Assembly: GCA_012960035.1 (NCBI GenBank)
Contig: DUBZ01000026.1
Coordinates: 1 to 36,854, forward strand
Length of the DNA stretch: 36,854 nt
Direction of reading: 5' to 3'
Origin: Myxococcales bacterium
GTDB taxonomy: Bacteria; Myxococcota_A; UBA9160; UBA4427
Positions within the stretch are counted from its first letter, which is position 1, and each line of letters begins with the position of its first letter. Made by a program: the position numbers and the translations under genes. The notes below the pieces were generated by a model, which had not been told where the DNA came from, searched no databases, and saw only the letters and a list, made by a program, of their open reading frames with translations. Positions 7,942 through 15,263 of the stretch are shown here, in pieces.

Positions 7942-9411
7942 ATGCAGCCCCGAACCGCCGCCATCATGTTCTTCGTCGCTGTCCTGCTGGGTGCGTTTGT
8001 CTACTTGTACGAAATTGAGGGCGACGTCGAGCGCGGCCGGGACGAAGAAGCCAGTCGCCAACTGTTCCCAGAAGTAGATGCGGCGGCGATCGGTTTTCTT
8101 CTGTTTCGAGCCCGGGGCGATCAACTCGTCGAAGCGATTCGTTTGGGCGAAGAGTGGCACCTCAAACAACCCGTCGAATTTCCCGGTGACGACGTCAATC
8201 TGAATTCCATCGCGTCCACTCTGGCGAACTTGACAAGCGAAACGGAAATCGAAGATCCAGCCAGCCCTGAAGTGTACGGGTTGGGTGACTCCAGTAGACG
8301 CGTGCAGTTTCGCGCTGGAGACACGAGCTTCACACTCCAAGTCGGGAACGAGGCACCCGTGGGTGGCAATATCTACGCCGCGCGGGAAGACGCTTTGGAC
8401 AGGGTGTTCACCGTCGCCGCGTTCCGGGTGAGTTCTTTTGATCGAGACCTCGATTCACTTCGCGACAAACGTGTCTTGAGCTTCGATCGCGCTCGTGTGG
8501 AATACGTTGTTGTGGGTTGGCCGGGTGGTACCGTGACGGTCGCGAAGACGGACGCCGGTTGGGAGGTCACCCACCCGTCCGCAATTGCGGGCCCCGCCGA
8601 CGTGAAAGCGATTGACGATCTGCTTTCCGATATTTCGTTTCTGCGCGCCGAGGGCTTCGTCGACGGCACCGAAAAAGTACAAAATGTGCTCGCCACCGAG
8701 CCGCATTTCACCGTTGCTCTCGGACTCGCCGGACAAGCAGGGGCCCCGCTCGAAGTGGGACTACGAGCCGTGAGCGAGGGCGATGAAGAGAACTACCTCC
8801 TGAGTGGTGGCCACGCGAGCGCGCTCTACCGAGTGCCACGCGGCCGGGTCGACGGCTTCCCTCGCGACGTATTCGCATACCGCTTCAAAGAAGTTTCGAA
8901 CTTCGACTCGCAAACCGTCGACGCGTTTGAGTTGGTCTTTCAACCCGAGTCGCGTGAAGCCTCTGTGGCGCCGACGACGATCCGAGTTGAGCGCACGGAT
9001 ACCGGCTGGGCATCGACAGGTGATGCATGGCTGCCCGGCAAGGCAGCAGCTCTAATTGCCGAATTTGCTCGCCTCGACGCGACTTCAGTCGAAGTGGAAC
9101 AGATCGTTCCAGACGAGCTCGCAGGGTTCGGCTTGGCGCCGCCGCGGGTGACCTTGCGTGCGTTCGGAGGCGAAACCGAATCTCCGTCGACATTGATTGC
9201 CGAAGTATTTCTCGGAGAACTGGATCCCGCTTCAGGCTTTGCGGCCATGGCGGCCGGGCAGGCCAAGGTTGTGCGAATCGATCCCGCGTTAGCGGAGCAG
9301 ATTCCGACGTCGCTCACTTCGGTGCAGAGCAACTTTCTCGCTCCACCACCGGGCGTCCAAGAGGGAGAGGTGCAGGCCGATCAACCCGCAAGCGACGTTC
9401 ACTCACCATAG
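7942..9411 (+). CDS. DUF4340 domain protein
   Basis: This 489-residue protein has one N-terminal membrane anchor (about residues 8-24, IMFFVAVLLGAFVYLYEIE). Repeated beta-rich units of the DUF4340 type follow, for example WHLKQPVEFPGDDVNLNSIASTL, YGLGDSSRRVQFRAGD, and later VTHPSAIAGPADVKAIDDLL and YGL-like FGLAPPRVTL. The recurring pattern W.l..P....aD...v..ll..L...f.L..P...v is characteristic of the family. DUF4340 genes regularly follow GldG-like genes. The last residues are Glu/Gln/Pro-rich. It probably sits in the periplasm attached to the inner membrane and completes a four-gene transporter complex. Function unknown beyond this association. Confidence 0.88.
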   Translation: MQPRTAAIMFFVAVLLGAFVYLYEIEGDVERGRDEEASRQLFPEVDAAAIGFLLFRARGDQLVEAIRLGEEWHLKQPVEFPGDDVNLNSIASTLANLTSETEIEDPASPEVYGLGDSSRRVQFRAGDTSFTLQVGNEAPVGGNIYAAREDALDRVFTVAAFRVSSFDRDLDSLRDKRVLSFDRARVEYVVVGWPGGTVTVAKTDAGWEVTHPSAIAGPADVKAIDDLLSDISFLRAEGFVDGTEKVQNVLATEPHFTVALGLAGQAGAPLEVGLRAVSEGDEENYLLSGGHASALYRVPRGRVDGFPRDVFAYRFKEVSNFDSQTVDAFELVFQPESREASVAPTTIRVERTDTGWASTGDAWLPGKAAALIAEFARLDATSVEVEQIVPDELAGFGLAPPRVTLRAFGGETESPSTLIAEVFLGELDPASGFAAMAAGQAKVVRIDPALAEQIPTSLTSVQSNFLAPPPGVQEGEVQADQPASDVHSP

Positions 9412-9825
9412 CTTGATTCAGCGATGGGGACCGAACACGACTCGGTTGTCGGACTCCGACACGAACTATCGCGGTTCCGCTGTCAGAGTACCAATACCTT
9501 CTTCGCACTCGCGCGTTCGCGAAACCGCGCATCCCACGCATGAATATTTTTGTATTCGATGTCGATTTCACGGCTTTTCTCTTCGGCGGAGTTGACCAAG
9601 TGGAAGTCATTGACGTTGAGGGTTCCACCAACTCGAACACGCTGGCCGCCGTTCGACAGGGTTTCGAGTCCGAGCCCAATCACGCCTGAGGATGCCAAGT
9701 CATATCGCAATTTTCGCGACGTTACTTTGGATGTCGTTCGAAGTGTTTACTGGGTTCAGTGATGAGGACGTCATCACGGGGGATACGCCGCGGAGCTGGC
9801 GGCCATGATTCTCTTGTTGCGTGGT
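9412..9825. other. Convergent intergenic region
   Basis: About 414 bases lie between convergent operons. Just past the DUF4340 stop there are two small inverted repeats (ACCGA...TCGGT, and TGTCGG-ACT-CCGACA) without a T-run; they could be a weak terminator. The rest holds one short minus-strand reading, listed separately. Confidence 0.4.
9483..9710 (-). CDS. Possible uncharacterised 75-residue protein or gene remnant
   Basis: A minus-strand reading opens at a TTG at 9710 and stops at 9483. Its composition is balanced and protein-like (VIGLGLETLSNGGQRVRVGG, then EIDIEYKNIHAWDARFRERA), unlike the neighbouring shadow frames. The frame stays open upstream to a stop near 9750 without a better start codon, and no clear ribosome binding site is seen. 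It may therefore be the 3' remnant of a longer gene. I do not recognise a family. It lies downstream of, and on the same strand as, the inositol monophosphatase gene. Confidence 0.25.
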   Translation of the reverse strand: MRYDLASSGVIGLGLETLSNGGQRVRVGGTLNVNDFHLVNSAEEKSREIDIEYKNIHAWDARFRERASAKKVLVL

Positions 9826-10644
9826 TTATTGATTGAGTTGTGCCAGAACTTCGGCGTGGATGGCACCGTTGGTTGAAAGAATGTCGTCGCCCGATACTGG
9901 GACCGGCCCGGCCAACGAGTTCGTTACAACCCCGCCGGCCTCTTCGACGATCAAGATGCCGGCTGCAACGTCCCAAGGGTGTAGCTTGAATTCCCAGTAC
10001 GCGTCGAGTCTTCCGGCGGCGACGTAGCAGAGATCGAGGGCGGCGCTTCCGTCCCGGCGAAGCCCGCGGGCTGCTTTGAGCATGTGCCCAAAGTTTTGAA
10101 CGTTGTCGACGTCGCTACGGTGGACATCGTACGCGAACCCGGTCGCGACCAGAGCCTCCGCGAGCTTGGGTGTGCGTGAGACTTCGAGCCGGCGTTGGCC
10201 GAGGAAGGCTCCAGCGTTGCGAACCGCCTCAAAGCATTCGTCCAACAGCGGGTCGTACACGACGCCGACCTGCCGTTCGCCTCGATACTCGACTCCGATC
10301 GACACACAAAACCGCGGGAAGCCATGGGCGTAGTTCACGGTCCCGTCGAGGGGGTCGATGATCCAGCGCCATGCCGCGGCCTGGTTTGCGTGATCGCCGC
10401 CTTCTTCGGCAAGGATCGCGTCGTCGGGCCGTTCCGTTCGAATGCCACTGACGATCAATGCTTCGCACTGCGTGTCGACTTCGGTGACGAGATCGATTGC
10501 CGCGCTCTTCGTTTCGATTTCGTGCTCGCCCTCATACCGCGAGCGCTGAATCTCTCCGGCTTCCCGGGCGAGGCGCACAGCGAGGGCGAGTACGGCCCGG
10601 GACTGCGCGGTCAAATCTCCTTCGGGCGGGGACACTTGGCTCAC
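9826..10644 (-). CDS. Inositol monophosphatase family protein (SuhB-like)
   Basis: This 272-residue protein has the metal-dependent sugar-phosphatase signature. The first metal site is AEEGG (about residues 79-83, from ILAEEGG). The central motif WIIDPLDGTVNYAHG is at about 93-107, and the C-terminal motif PWDVAAGILIVEEAGG at about 223-238. These are the Mg-binding Glu and Asp residues of the IMPase/SuhB family, which dephosphorylates inositol-1-phosphate and related compounds; E. coli SuhB also acts in rRNA transcription. The ATG overlaps the tatD stop by 4 bases (ATGA), so it is the last gene of holB-tatD-suhB-like. The length is normal for the family. The exact substrate is not determinable; CysQ- or HisN-like activity is possible. 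Confidence 0.92.
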   Translation of the reverse strand: MSQVSPPEGDLTAQSRAVLALAVRLAREAGEIQRSRYEGEHEIETKSAAIDLVTEVDTQCEALIVSGIRTERPDDAILAEEGGDHANQAAAWRWIIDPLDGTVNYAHGFPRFCVSIGVEYRGERQVGVVYDPLLDECFEAVRNAGAFLGQRRLEVSRTPKLAEALVATGFAYDVHRSDVDNVQNFGHMLKAARGLRRDGSAALDLCYVAAGRLDAYWEFKLHPWDVAAGILIVEEAGGVVTNSLAGPVPVSGDDILSTNGAIHAEVLAQLNQ

Positions 10645-11453
10645 GATGCGTCGACCTCGGCGTCTGTCCCATTGATTCGAAACAAGGCGCGCGCATTGCG
10701 GTGGGTAATGCGCGCGACGTCTTCAACGCTGGTGTTGTGGAGCCGCGCAAGGGTTTCACCAATCCGCGGCACCCAGGCGGGTTCGTTGCGACGCCCGCGA
10801 TGTCCTTCGGGTGCAAGAAACGGCGCGTCGGTTTCAACCATCAACCGATCTAGCGGGAGTCCGGCTGCAACTTCGCGTAAGTCGTCATTGCGTTTGAACG
10901 TCACGATGCCCGAAAACGAGACGTAGAAGCCGTGTTCGAGTGCGCGGAGCGCGAACGGGAGAGCGCCCGTGTAGCAGTGGAGGACTCCGGTGAGTTGGCC
11001 TTCACCACGTTCGAGCCAGATCTCAAGCAAATCGTCGTAGGCATTGGGTTCGTCACCGCGTACGTGAATGACGACCGGCACGTCAAGTTCGCGCGCAAGC
11101 GACACCTGTTCGCGGAAGACCGCGAGCTGCGTTTCCCGGGGTGAATTCATGTAGTGGTAGTCGAGCCCGCATTCACCGAGCGCCATGACCTTGGGTTGGG
11201 CGAGCCAGTCGCGAATCGCTGCTCGGTTTTCGTCGTCGAGTTCATGGGATTCGTGGGGGTGCACTCCGACTGCGGCGTAAATGTTCGCGTGCTTCTCGGC
11301 GAGGTCCACCGCGGCGGCATTCCCCGCGATGCCGTATCCGCTGCCGATGGCCATCAAGGTGTCGACCCGGGCTTTGCGCGCGCGCTCAAGAACCTCGCTG
11401 CGGTCGTCGTCGAACTTGCTCGCAGTGACGTGACAGTGACTGTCGAACCACAT
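10641..11453 (-). CDS. tatD: TatD family metal-dependent deoxyribonuclease
   Basis: This 270-residue protein starts MWFDSHCH, the metal-binding HxH of the TatD/amidohydrolase superfamily at strand 1. It continues with VGVHPHE, the family motif IGECGLDYH in the form LGECGLDYHY (about residues 87-96), VVIHVR (about 126-131), VLHCYTG (about 160) and VETDAPFL (about 208-215). These carry the two-metal-site His, Glu and Asp residues. Family members are 3'-5' DNases involved in DNA repair and quality control. The start at 11453 lies 2 bases after the holB stop; a reading from 11543 would overlap holB by 88 bases and is not favoured. The holB-tatD pairing is common in bacteria. Confidence 0.93.
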   Translation of the reverse strand: MWFDSHCHVTASKFDDDRSEVLERARKARVDTLMAIGSGYGIAGNAAAVDLAEKHANIYAAVGVHPHESHELDDENRAAIRDWLAQPKVMALGECGLDYHYMNSPRETQLAVFREQVSLARELDVPVVIHVRGDEPNAYDDLLEIWLERGEGQLTGVLHCYTGALPFALRALEHGFYVSFSGIVTFKRNDDLREVAAGLPLDRLMVETDAPFLAPEGHRGRRNEPAWVPRIGETLARLHNTSVEDVARITHRNARALFRINGTDAEVDAS

Positions 11454-11455
11454 CG

Positions 11456-12355
11456 CTACGCCACACTCTTTCGCACCGCGAGCAGGGCTCGCTCCGCAAC
11501 CATTTGAGGGTTGGCATTGCGCTGCACGAGATCTTTGCGGCACTGCGAAAGCGTCTTGTGCGCGTCGAGTTGTGCGCGCACCACATGCTGCTGTTCACTG
11601 ACACATATTTTGATCTGCTCAGAAAGCCAACTCGAACCGATGTCGAGCATCACTTCGACTTGCTCTGCGGCTTTGGCCCGGCTCCCTCGGTATTCCTCCG
11701 CCCAGTCGAGCAAGTCGGGGAGGGTGTTGCCGCGAATGCAGTCGAAGCGCGAAAGGACAATGGCGCGGTCTTCGCTGAGATCTCCGCTGCGAAGGTCACC
11801 GGAATTTGAATCGGGAAACCGAACCTTTTGACAGCGCGAACGAATCGTCGCAACGAGCGGCGCGGAACTCGCGCTGGCGAGCACCAAGCATGTTCGATCC
11901 GGCGGTTCTTCGAGCAACTTGAGCAAGCTGTTCTGCGCTTCGTGGTTGAGCCACTCGGCATCGGCGACCACCGCAACGCGGTAACCGCCTTCGTTAGCGC
12001 CGAAGCGAAGCGCTTTCTGCGTGGCGCGAATTTGTCCAATTCGAACTCGGGTGCCGTCGCGTCCCTTGTCTACCCAATAAAGGTCCGGGTGGTCCCCGAT
12101 GTGTCGGTAGAGGGGGCCGCTCTTGCCGCTGCCGTCGAGGTCAACCGGCTCTTCGCTCGGTTTCGAGCGCATGCATTCTCGGCAGGCGTTGCAGGGCTTC
12201 GGCCCGTCGCCAATGCACACGAGCCCTCGGGCAAACCCCAGAGCTGCGTCGCGAACTACCTCTGAGGGGCCGGCCAGTAGATAGGACGAATGAATCCGGC
12301 CACTTTCGAGAGCGCGGTCGAGTAAATCCTGGGCTTGGGCCGGGCTGTCGGACAT
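11456..12355 (-). CDS. holB: DNA polymerase III delta' subunit
   Basis: This 299-residue AAA+ clamp-loader subunit begins with the SDSPAQAQDLLDRALESGRI...SYLLAGP region. The P-loop is degenerate: AGPSEVVRD stands where GxxGxGKT would be, as expected for delta', which does not hydrolyse ATP. The zinc-binding module is visible (CIG...CNACREC). The conserved central motif is NSLLKLLEEPP (about residues 140-150), and sensor 1 lies in IRSRCQKVRF. The C-terminal region is diverged. It is the first gene of the minus-strand operon with tatD. It is divergent from the bactofilin gene, with about 150 bases for two promoters. The thymidylate kinase gene that often precedes holB is absent here. Confidence 0.9.
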   Translation of the reverse strand: MSDSPAQAQDLLDRALESGRIHSSYLLAGPSEVVRDAALGFARGLVCIGDGPKPCNACRECMRSKPSEEPVDLDGSGKSGPLYRHIGDHPDLYWVDKGRDGTRVRIGQIRATQKALRFGANEGGYRVAVVADAEWLNHEAQNSLLKLLEEPPDRTCLVLASASSAPLVATIRSRCQKVRFPDSNSGDLRSGDLSEDRAIVLSRFDCIRGNTLPDLLDWAEEYRGSRAKAAEQVEVMLDIGSSWLSEQIKICVSEQQHVVRAQLDAHKTLSQCRKDLVQRNANPQMVAERALLAVRKSVA

Positions 12356-12509
12356 GGGGCGCGCACTGTAGCACTTCGCTCTGCGTGCTCACTGCGGCGC
12401 ACGTCCGAGGCCAAATACGCTGAAACTCGATCGTTTCTGAAATATTGCTCTCAAGCTTTGTCAAACCATGCCGATTCAGATTGCAACTACCAGGCAAAGA
12501 GGGGAGCCA

Positions 12510-12980
12510 ATGGCCATCAGTGGATTCGGACGATCAAAAGGAGAGGAAACCATGCCGAGACCTTCCAGCTCATCAAGCGGTGGGATGGCAAATCTCTCCG
12601 CGTTTATTGATCAGGGTTCAGTTTTCGAAGGAAAGTTGAGTTTCAAAGACACCGTGCGTATCGACGGTGGCTTCAAGGGTGAGATCTCCAGTGAGAATAC
12701 GCTGATCGTTGGCGAGAGTGGCGAGATCGAAGCATCGATCCATTCTCCGACGGTCGTAGTAAGCGGCACGGTTACGGGCAACATCGTTGCCAGTGACCAC
12801 GTCGTTCTGCATAAGAGCGCTCAGGTAGACGGCGACATCGAGGCGCCGTCAATCGTGATGGAAAAGGGCGCGGTATTTAACGGCGTCCTCAAGATGGGCA
12901 AGAGCGGTGCGAAGTCGAGCGCCGGTTTGAAGTCCGTTTTAGGTGGCGGCGACAAGTCCAACCCGAGCCAGAGCGCGTAG
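12510..12980 (+). CDS. Bactofilin
   Basis: This 156-residue protein has a low-complexity N-terminus (Ser-rich, SSSSSGG). The bactofilin (DUF583) beta-helix follows: FIDQGSVFEGKLSFKDTVRIDGGFKGEI, then repeats of about 17 residues (ENTLIVGESGEIEA, THVVVSGTVTGNI-like, VDGDIEAPSIVMEKGAVFNG). The C-terminal tail is Ser/Gly/Lys-rich. Bactofilins polymerise into membrane-associated filaments that organise cell shape, peptidoglycan synthesis or polar proteins. Three starts are possible: 12468, 12510 (AGGGGAG close by) and 12552 (best ribosome site, AAGGAGAGG, 5 bases upstream). I chose 12510 because the encoded RSKGEE resembles family N-termini. It is monocistronic, ending in a strong terminator. Confidence 0.9.
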   Translation: MAISGFGRSKGEETMPRPSSSSSGGMANLSAFIDQGSVFEGKLSFKDTVRIDGGFKGEISSENTLIVGESGEIEASIHSPTVVVSGTVTGNIVASDHVVLHKSAQVDGDIEAPSIVMEKGAVFNGVLKMGKSGAKSSAGLKSVLGGGDKSNPSQSA

Positions 12981-13017
12981 CAATAGCGCTCGAATTCACA
13001 AGCCTTACATGAATTGA

Positions 13018-13050
13018 AGCGCGGGGAGTTTGACTCCCCGCGCTTTTTAT
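13018..13050 (+). terminator. Rho-independent terminator after bactofilin gene
   Basis: A perfect 12-base stem (AGCGCGGGGAGT, 3-base loop TTG, ACTCCCCGCGCT) is followed by TTTTATTT. It lies 37 bases after the bactofilin stop and just before the convergent minus-strand gene. Confidence 0.93.
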
Positions 13051-13069
13051 TTGTTTGCGCTGCTCGCGC

Positions 13070-13597
13070 TCAGTTCGACAGCAGGTAGATGCCGTCGTTC
13101 TCGCGTACGGTTCGTGAAAGCTTGATTCCGACCGTTTGTCCGCTCTTGGCGCGTTGTACAGCTTGGTCGTCGACGCGCAGCTCTTCGATTCGCTCGTAGA
13201 AGTCGGTCGTGTGTCCATGAATGTGGACTGCATCGCCGACTTCGATCTCACCGGTTTCAATTTTGATGAGTGCAGCCTGTGACTGCGCGTAATAGTGCAT
13301 CACGCTGCCGATTCGTTTGGGATAGAGCTTCGCGATGGTTGCGGGGTGCGACTTGGGGGCAGATGGGCGCCGGTCACTGCGAGATGCGCTCGCCTTGCGG
13401 GGGCCCTTTCGGTGTCCGGCCTTGGGCTTCCTCGCCTGCTTCTGGCTCGCCTCTTTTTTTCCGGCCTTCTTACGACTGGCGCTCTTCTTCTTTGCGCCGG
13501 CCTTTTTCTTGCCCTTCGCCTTTTTCGAGGCAGGACGCTTTCGCGCCTTCTTGGCGGAAGCCTTCTTCGCGCTGGGGCTCTTGGGTCGAGTGGCCAA
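13070..13597 (-). CDS. Lys/Ala-rich tail fused to an EF-Tu domain-2-like beta barrel
   Basis: This 175-residue protein has two parts. Residues 1 to about 85 are a highly basic low-complexity tail of K/A/S/R/P repeats (KKAS, AKKA, KGKKKAGAKKK), like histone H1-type or AlgR3-type tails that bind nucleic acid. Residues about 90-175 form a compact domain: PKRIGSVMHYYAQSQAALIK, then GEIEVGDAVHIHG, VDDQAVQRAKSGQTVGIKL and ENDGIYLL. This is the strand pattern of the EF-Tu domain-2 (translation-factor beta-barrel) fold, also found at the C-terminus of U32 peptidases. The start is a TTG at 13597 with GGAG 9 bases upstream. It is convergent with the bactofilin gene. A role in RNA, ribosome or nucleoid binding is inferred only. 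Confidence 0.65.
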   Translation of the reverse strand: MATRPKSPSAKKASAKKARKRPASKKAKGKKKAGAKKKSASRKKAGKKEASQKQARKPKAGHRKGPRKASASRSDRRPSAPKSHPATIAKLYPKRIGSVMHYYAQSQAALIKIETGEIEVGDAVHIHGHTTDFYERIEELRVDDQAVQRAKSGQTVGIKLSRTVRENDGIYLLSN

Positions 13598-13705
13598 ATG
13601 GAGGCTCCGTTGGGGATCTTGCGCAGGAATTGCGTGTCCCGAGAGAGATCATCTTGGAGTCGGCGGCGCGATGCAACCCAGCTGGCGCGGGTACCGCGCA
13701 AACTC

Positions 13706-13930
13706 CTAGATGGCGACGACTGCCGTAACGCCCGGGATCGCTTGGCGCAGGGGCTCTTCAAGGCCCACCCGCAGCGTTGCCGGCTATGCGGGACAGTGGG
13801 CGCAAGCGCCCTGCATGGCGATGCGAACCGTGCCGTCCGCTTCGACGGCAATCCGTTCTACGTTGCCGCCGTCGGCAACGAGGCCTGGACGCAAACGGTC
13901 GAGGACTGATTCGACGTCTTCTCGTGCAAC
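13706..13930 (-). pseudogene. NifU C-terminal (Fe-S scaffold) type gene with an in-frame amber codon and no start
   Basis: On the minus strand one frame reads VLDRLRPGLVADGGNVERIA and IAMQGACAHCPA, then TAG at 13786-13784, then PATLRVGLEEPLRQAIPGV and TAVVAI, stopping at 13706. This is the NifU C-terminal domain almost end to end: RP.L..DGG, then the CxxC Fe-S motif (here CAHC) and TL..G.E..L...P. Alignment by eye puts the TAG exactly one codon wide, where the family has a small residue after CP. No ATG, GTG or TTG exists in frame between the domain and an upstream TGA near 13943, so the start is also lost or shifted. The family assembles or delivers Fe-S clusters. Two independent lesions point to a recent pseudogene. 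Confidence 0.75.
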
Positions 13931-14019
13931 GGTTCGTCTACCTCATTCCACGGGGGCTCGATCGGCTTATCCGGCTTTTGCGTTGAGCGAATTCCAGGCG
14001 AGCGGTAGGGTATACGGCC

Positions 14020-14712
14020 ATGACTCAACCGATCAGCATTGTGGTCAAGCTCTTTGGTTCCCTGCGTGAAGAAGTAGGGGCCAAGCAGCTCGACTTTGAC
14101 CTCGAGCCCGACACGACGGTTTCGCAATTGCGTGCGCAACTTGGCGCGAAGTACCCAACGTTCGCGTCCCTGGGAGATCGCCTTGCGTCGTCCCTCAACC
14201 TGGAAATTTGCGATCCCAGTGCCGTACTCCATGACGGTGACGAGGTGGCTTTTCTGCCGCCGGTTTCAGGCGGGATGAGCACTGCGGCGACGACAACCCA
14301 GCTCTGCACCATCTCTGAACATCCGCTCGATGAAGCGGAAGTCGTGGCCCGTATCGCCGGCCCGGACGCCGGGGGCGTCGTGAGCTTCGTCGGCAACGTG
14401 CGCAACCAAGCGCGTGGCCATTCGATCAAGTTTCTCGAATACGAGGCCTACCCCGAAATGGCCGAACGTGAGATGGACAAAATTGCCGCCGAAGCCGGAG
14501 AACGTTGGCCCGGCACGCGGGTTGCGATTGCGCACCGGGTAGGGCATCTCGAAATTGGCGAGGCCGCGGTGGTGGTCGTCGCGGTGTCTCCGCATCGTGC
14601 AGAGGCGTTTGAAGCGTGTCGCTTCGCGATCGATACGTTGAAGATCACCGTGCCGATCTGGAAAAAAGAAGTCGCCACCGACGGTGAGTATTGGGTGGAC
14701 GATCACGCATGA
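14020..14712 (+). CDS. MoaD-MoaE fusion (molybdopterin synthase, MoaX-like)
   Basis: Residues 1 to 85 are MoaD: a ubiquitin-like fold starting ISIVVKLFGSLREEVG and ending FLPPVSGG, with the Gly-Gly that must be C-terminal to become the thiocarboxylate. The chain continues directly into MoaE (about 95-230): VVSFVGNVRNQARG, LEYEAYPEMAE, AHRVGHLEIGEAAVVV and the active-site region LKITVPIWKKE. MoaD-MoaE make the dithiolene of molybdopterin from cyclic pyranopterin phosphate. A natural fusion, MoaX of Mycobacterium tuberculosis, is known to need cleavage after Gly82; here the Gly-Gly is at 84-85 followed by Met. The stop overlaps the moaB-type start (ATGA), forming a small Moco operon. Confidence 0.9.
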   Translation: MTQPISIVVKLFGSLREEVGAKQLDFDLEPDTTVSQLRAQLGAKYPTFASLGDRLASSLNLEICDPSAVLHDGDEVAFLPPVSGGMSTAATTTQLCTISEHPLDEAEVVARIAGPDAGGVVSFVGNVRNQARGHSIKFLEYEAYPEMAEREMDKIAAEAGERWPGTRVAIAHRVGHLEIGEAAVVVVAVSPHRAEAFEACRFAIDTLKITVPIWKKEVATDGEYWVDDHA

Positions 14713-15242
14713 GCGAGCACGCGAAACCCTCTTCATCCCATCACCACCATCGCAAGGCGGCTGCCGCGAGCGTCGAGGTGCGCGTGGTGACGGTAAGCGA
14801 CACCCGCACCCTCGAAACCGATACTGGCGGCGCGCTTGTCGCCGAAAAGCTCGAAGCAGCGGGGCACAAAGTCAGCGGTCGTGTAATCGTGAAAGACGAA
14901 CCTGCGTCAATCGCCGCCGCAGCGAAGTCCGGTATCGAAGCCGCGGGTATTGGGGCGGTGATCCTGACCGGTGGCACAGGTGTCGCGCCGAGGGATGTAA
15001 CGCCTGAAAGTGTCGAGCCAATGCTCGACCGAATCATCCCCGGCTTCGGCGAAATTTTTCGCCTCCTGTCCTACGAAGACATTGGCTCTGCGGCCTTGCT
15101 CTCTCGTGCGCTGGCAGGTCTTGCGCAGGGAACCGTGGTGTTCGTGATCCCGGGCTCGCGAGGGGCTGTCGGACTCGCGATGGACAAGCTGATTCTTCCA
15201 GAACTCGGGCACTTGGCGGCCGAGGCCGTCAAGACTCGCTAA
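14709..15242 (+). CDS. MoaB/Mog family molybdenum cofactor protein
   Basis: This 177-residue protein starts at the ATG at 14709, overlapping the MoaD-MoaE stop. After a short His-rich leader (SHHHHRK, residues about 10-16) it has the MoaB/Mog fold: VVTVSDTRTLETDTGG (about 26-41), then LTGGTGVAPRDVTPE (about 98-112), the molybdopterin-binding motif. It ends PGSRGAVGLAMDKLILPEL, typical of MoaB and MogA. MogA-type members adenylylate molybdopterin; the role of MoaB varies between species. It works after the fused molybdopterin synthase. Other Moco genes (moaA, moaC, moeA) are not in the window. The natural His stretch is worth noting as a possible metal-binding leader. Confidence 0.9.
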   Translation: MSEHAKPSSSHHHHRKAAAASVEVRVVTVSDTRTLETDTGGALVAEKLEAAGHKVSGRVIVKDEPASIAAAAKSGIEAAGIGAVILTGGTGVAPRDVTPESVEPMLDRIIPGFGEIFRLLSYEDIGSAALLSRALAGLAQGTVVFVIPGSRGAVGLAMDKLILPELGHLAAEAVKTR

Positions 15243-15263
15243 CGCAACGCCGAAAAGCAGCGG

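Noticed and set aside
11454..11543. Extended tatD start at 11543.
   Set aside because: It overlaps holB by 88 bases; the MWFDSHCH N-terminus at 11453 is the normal TatD start.
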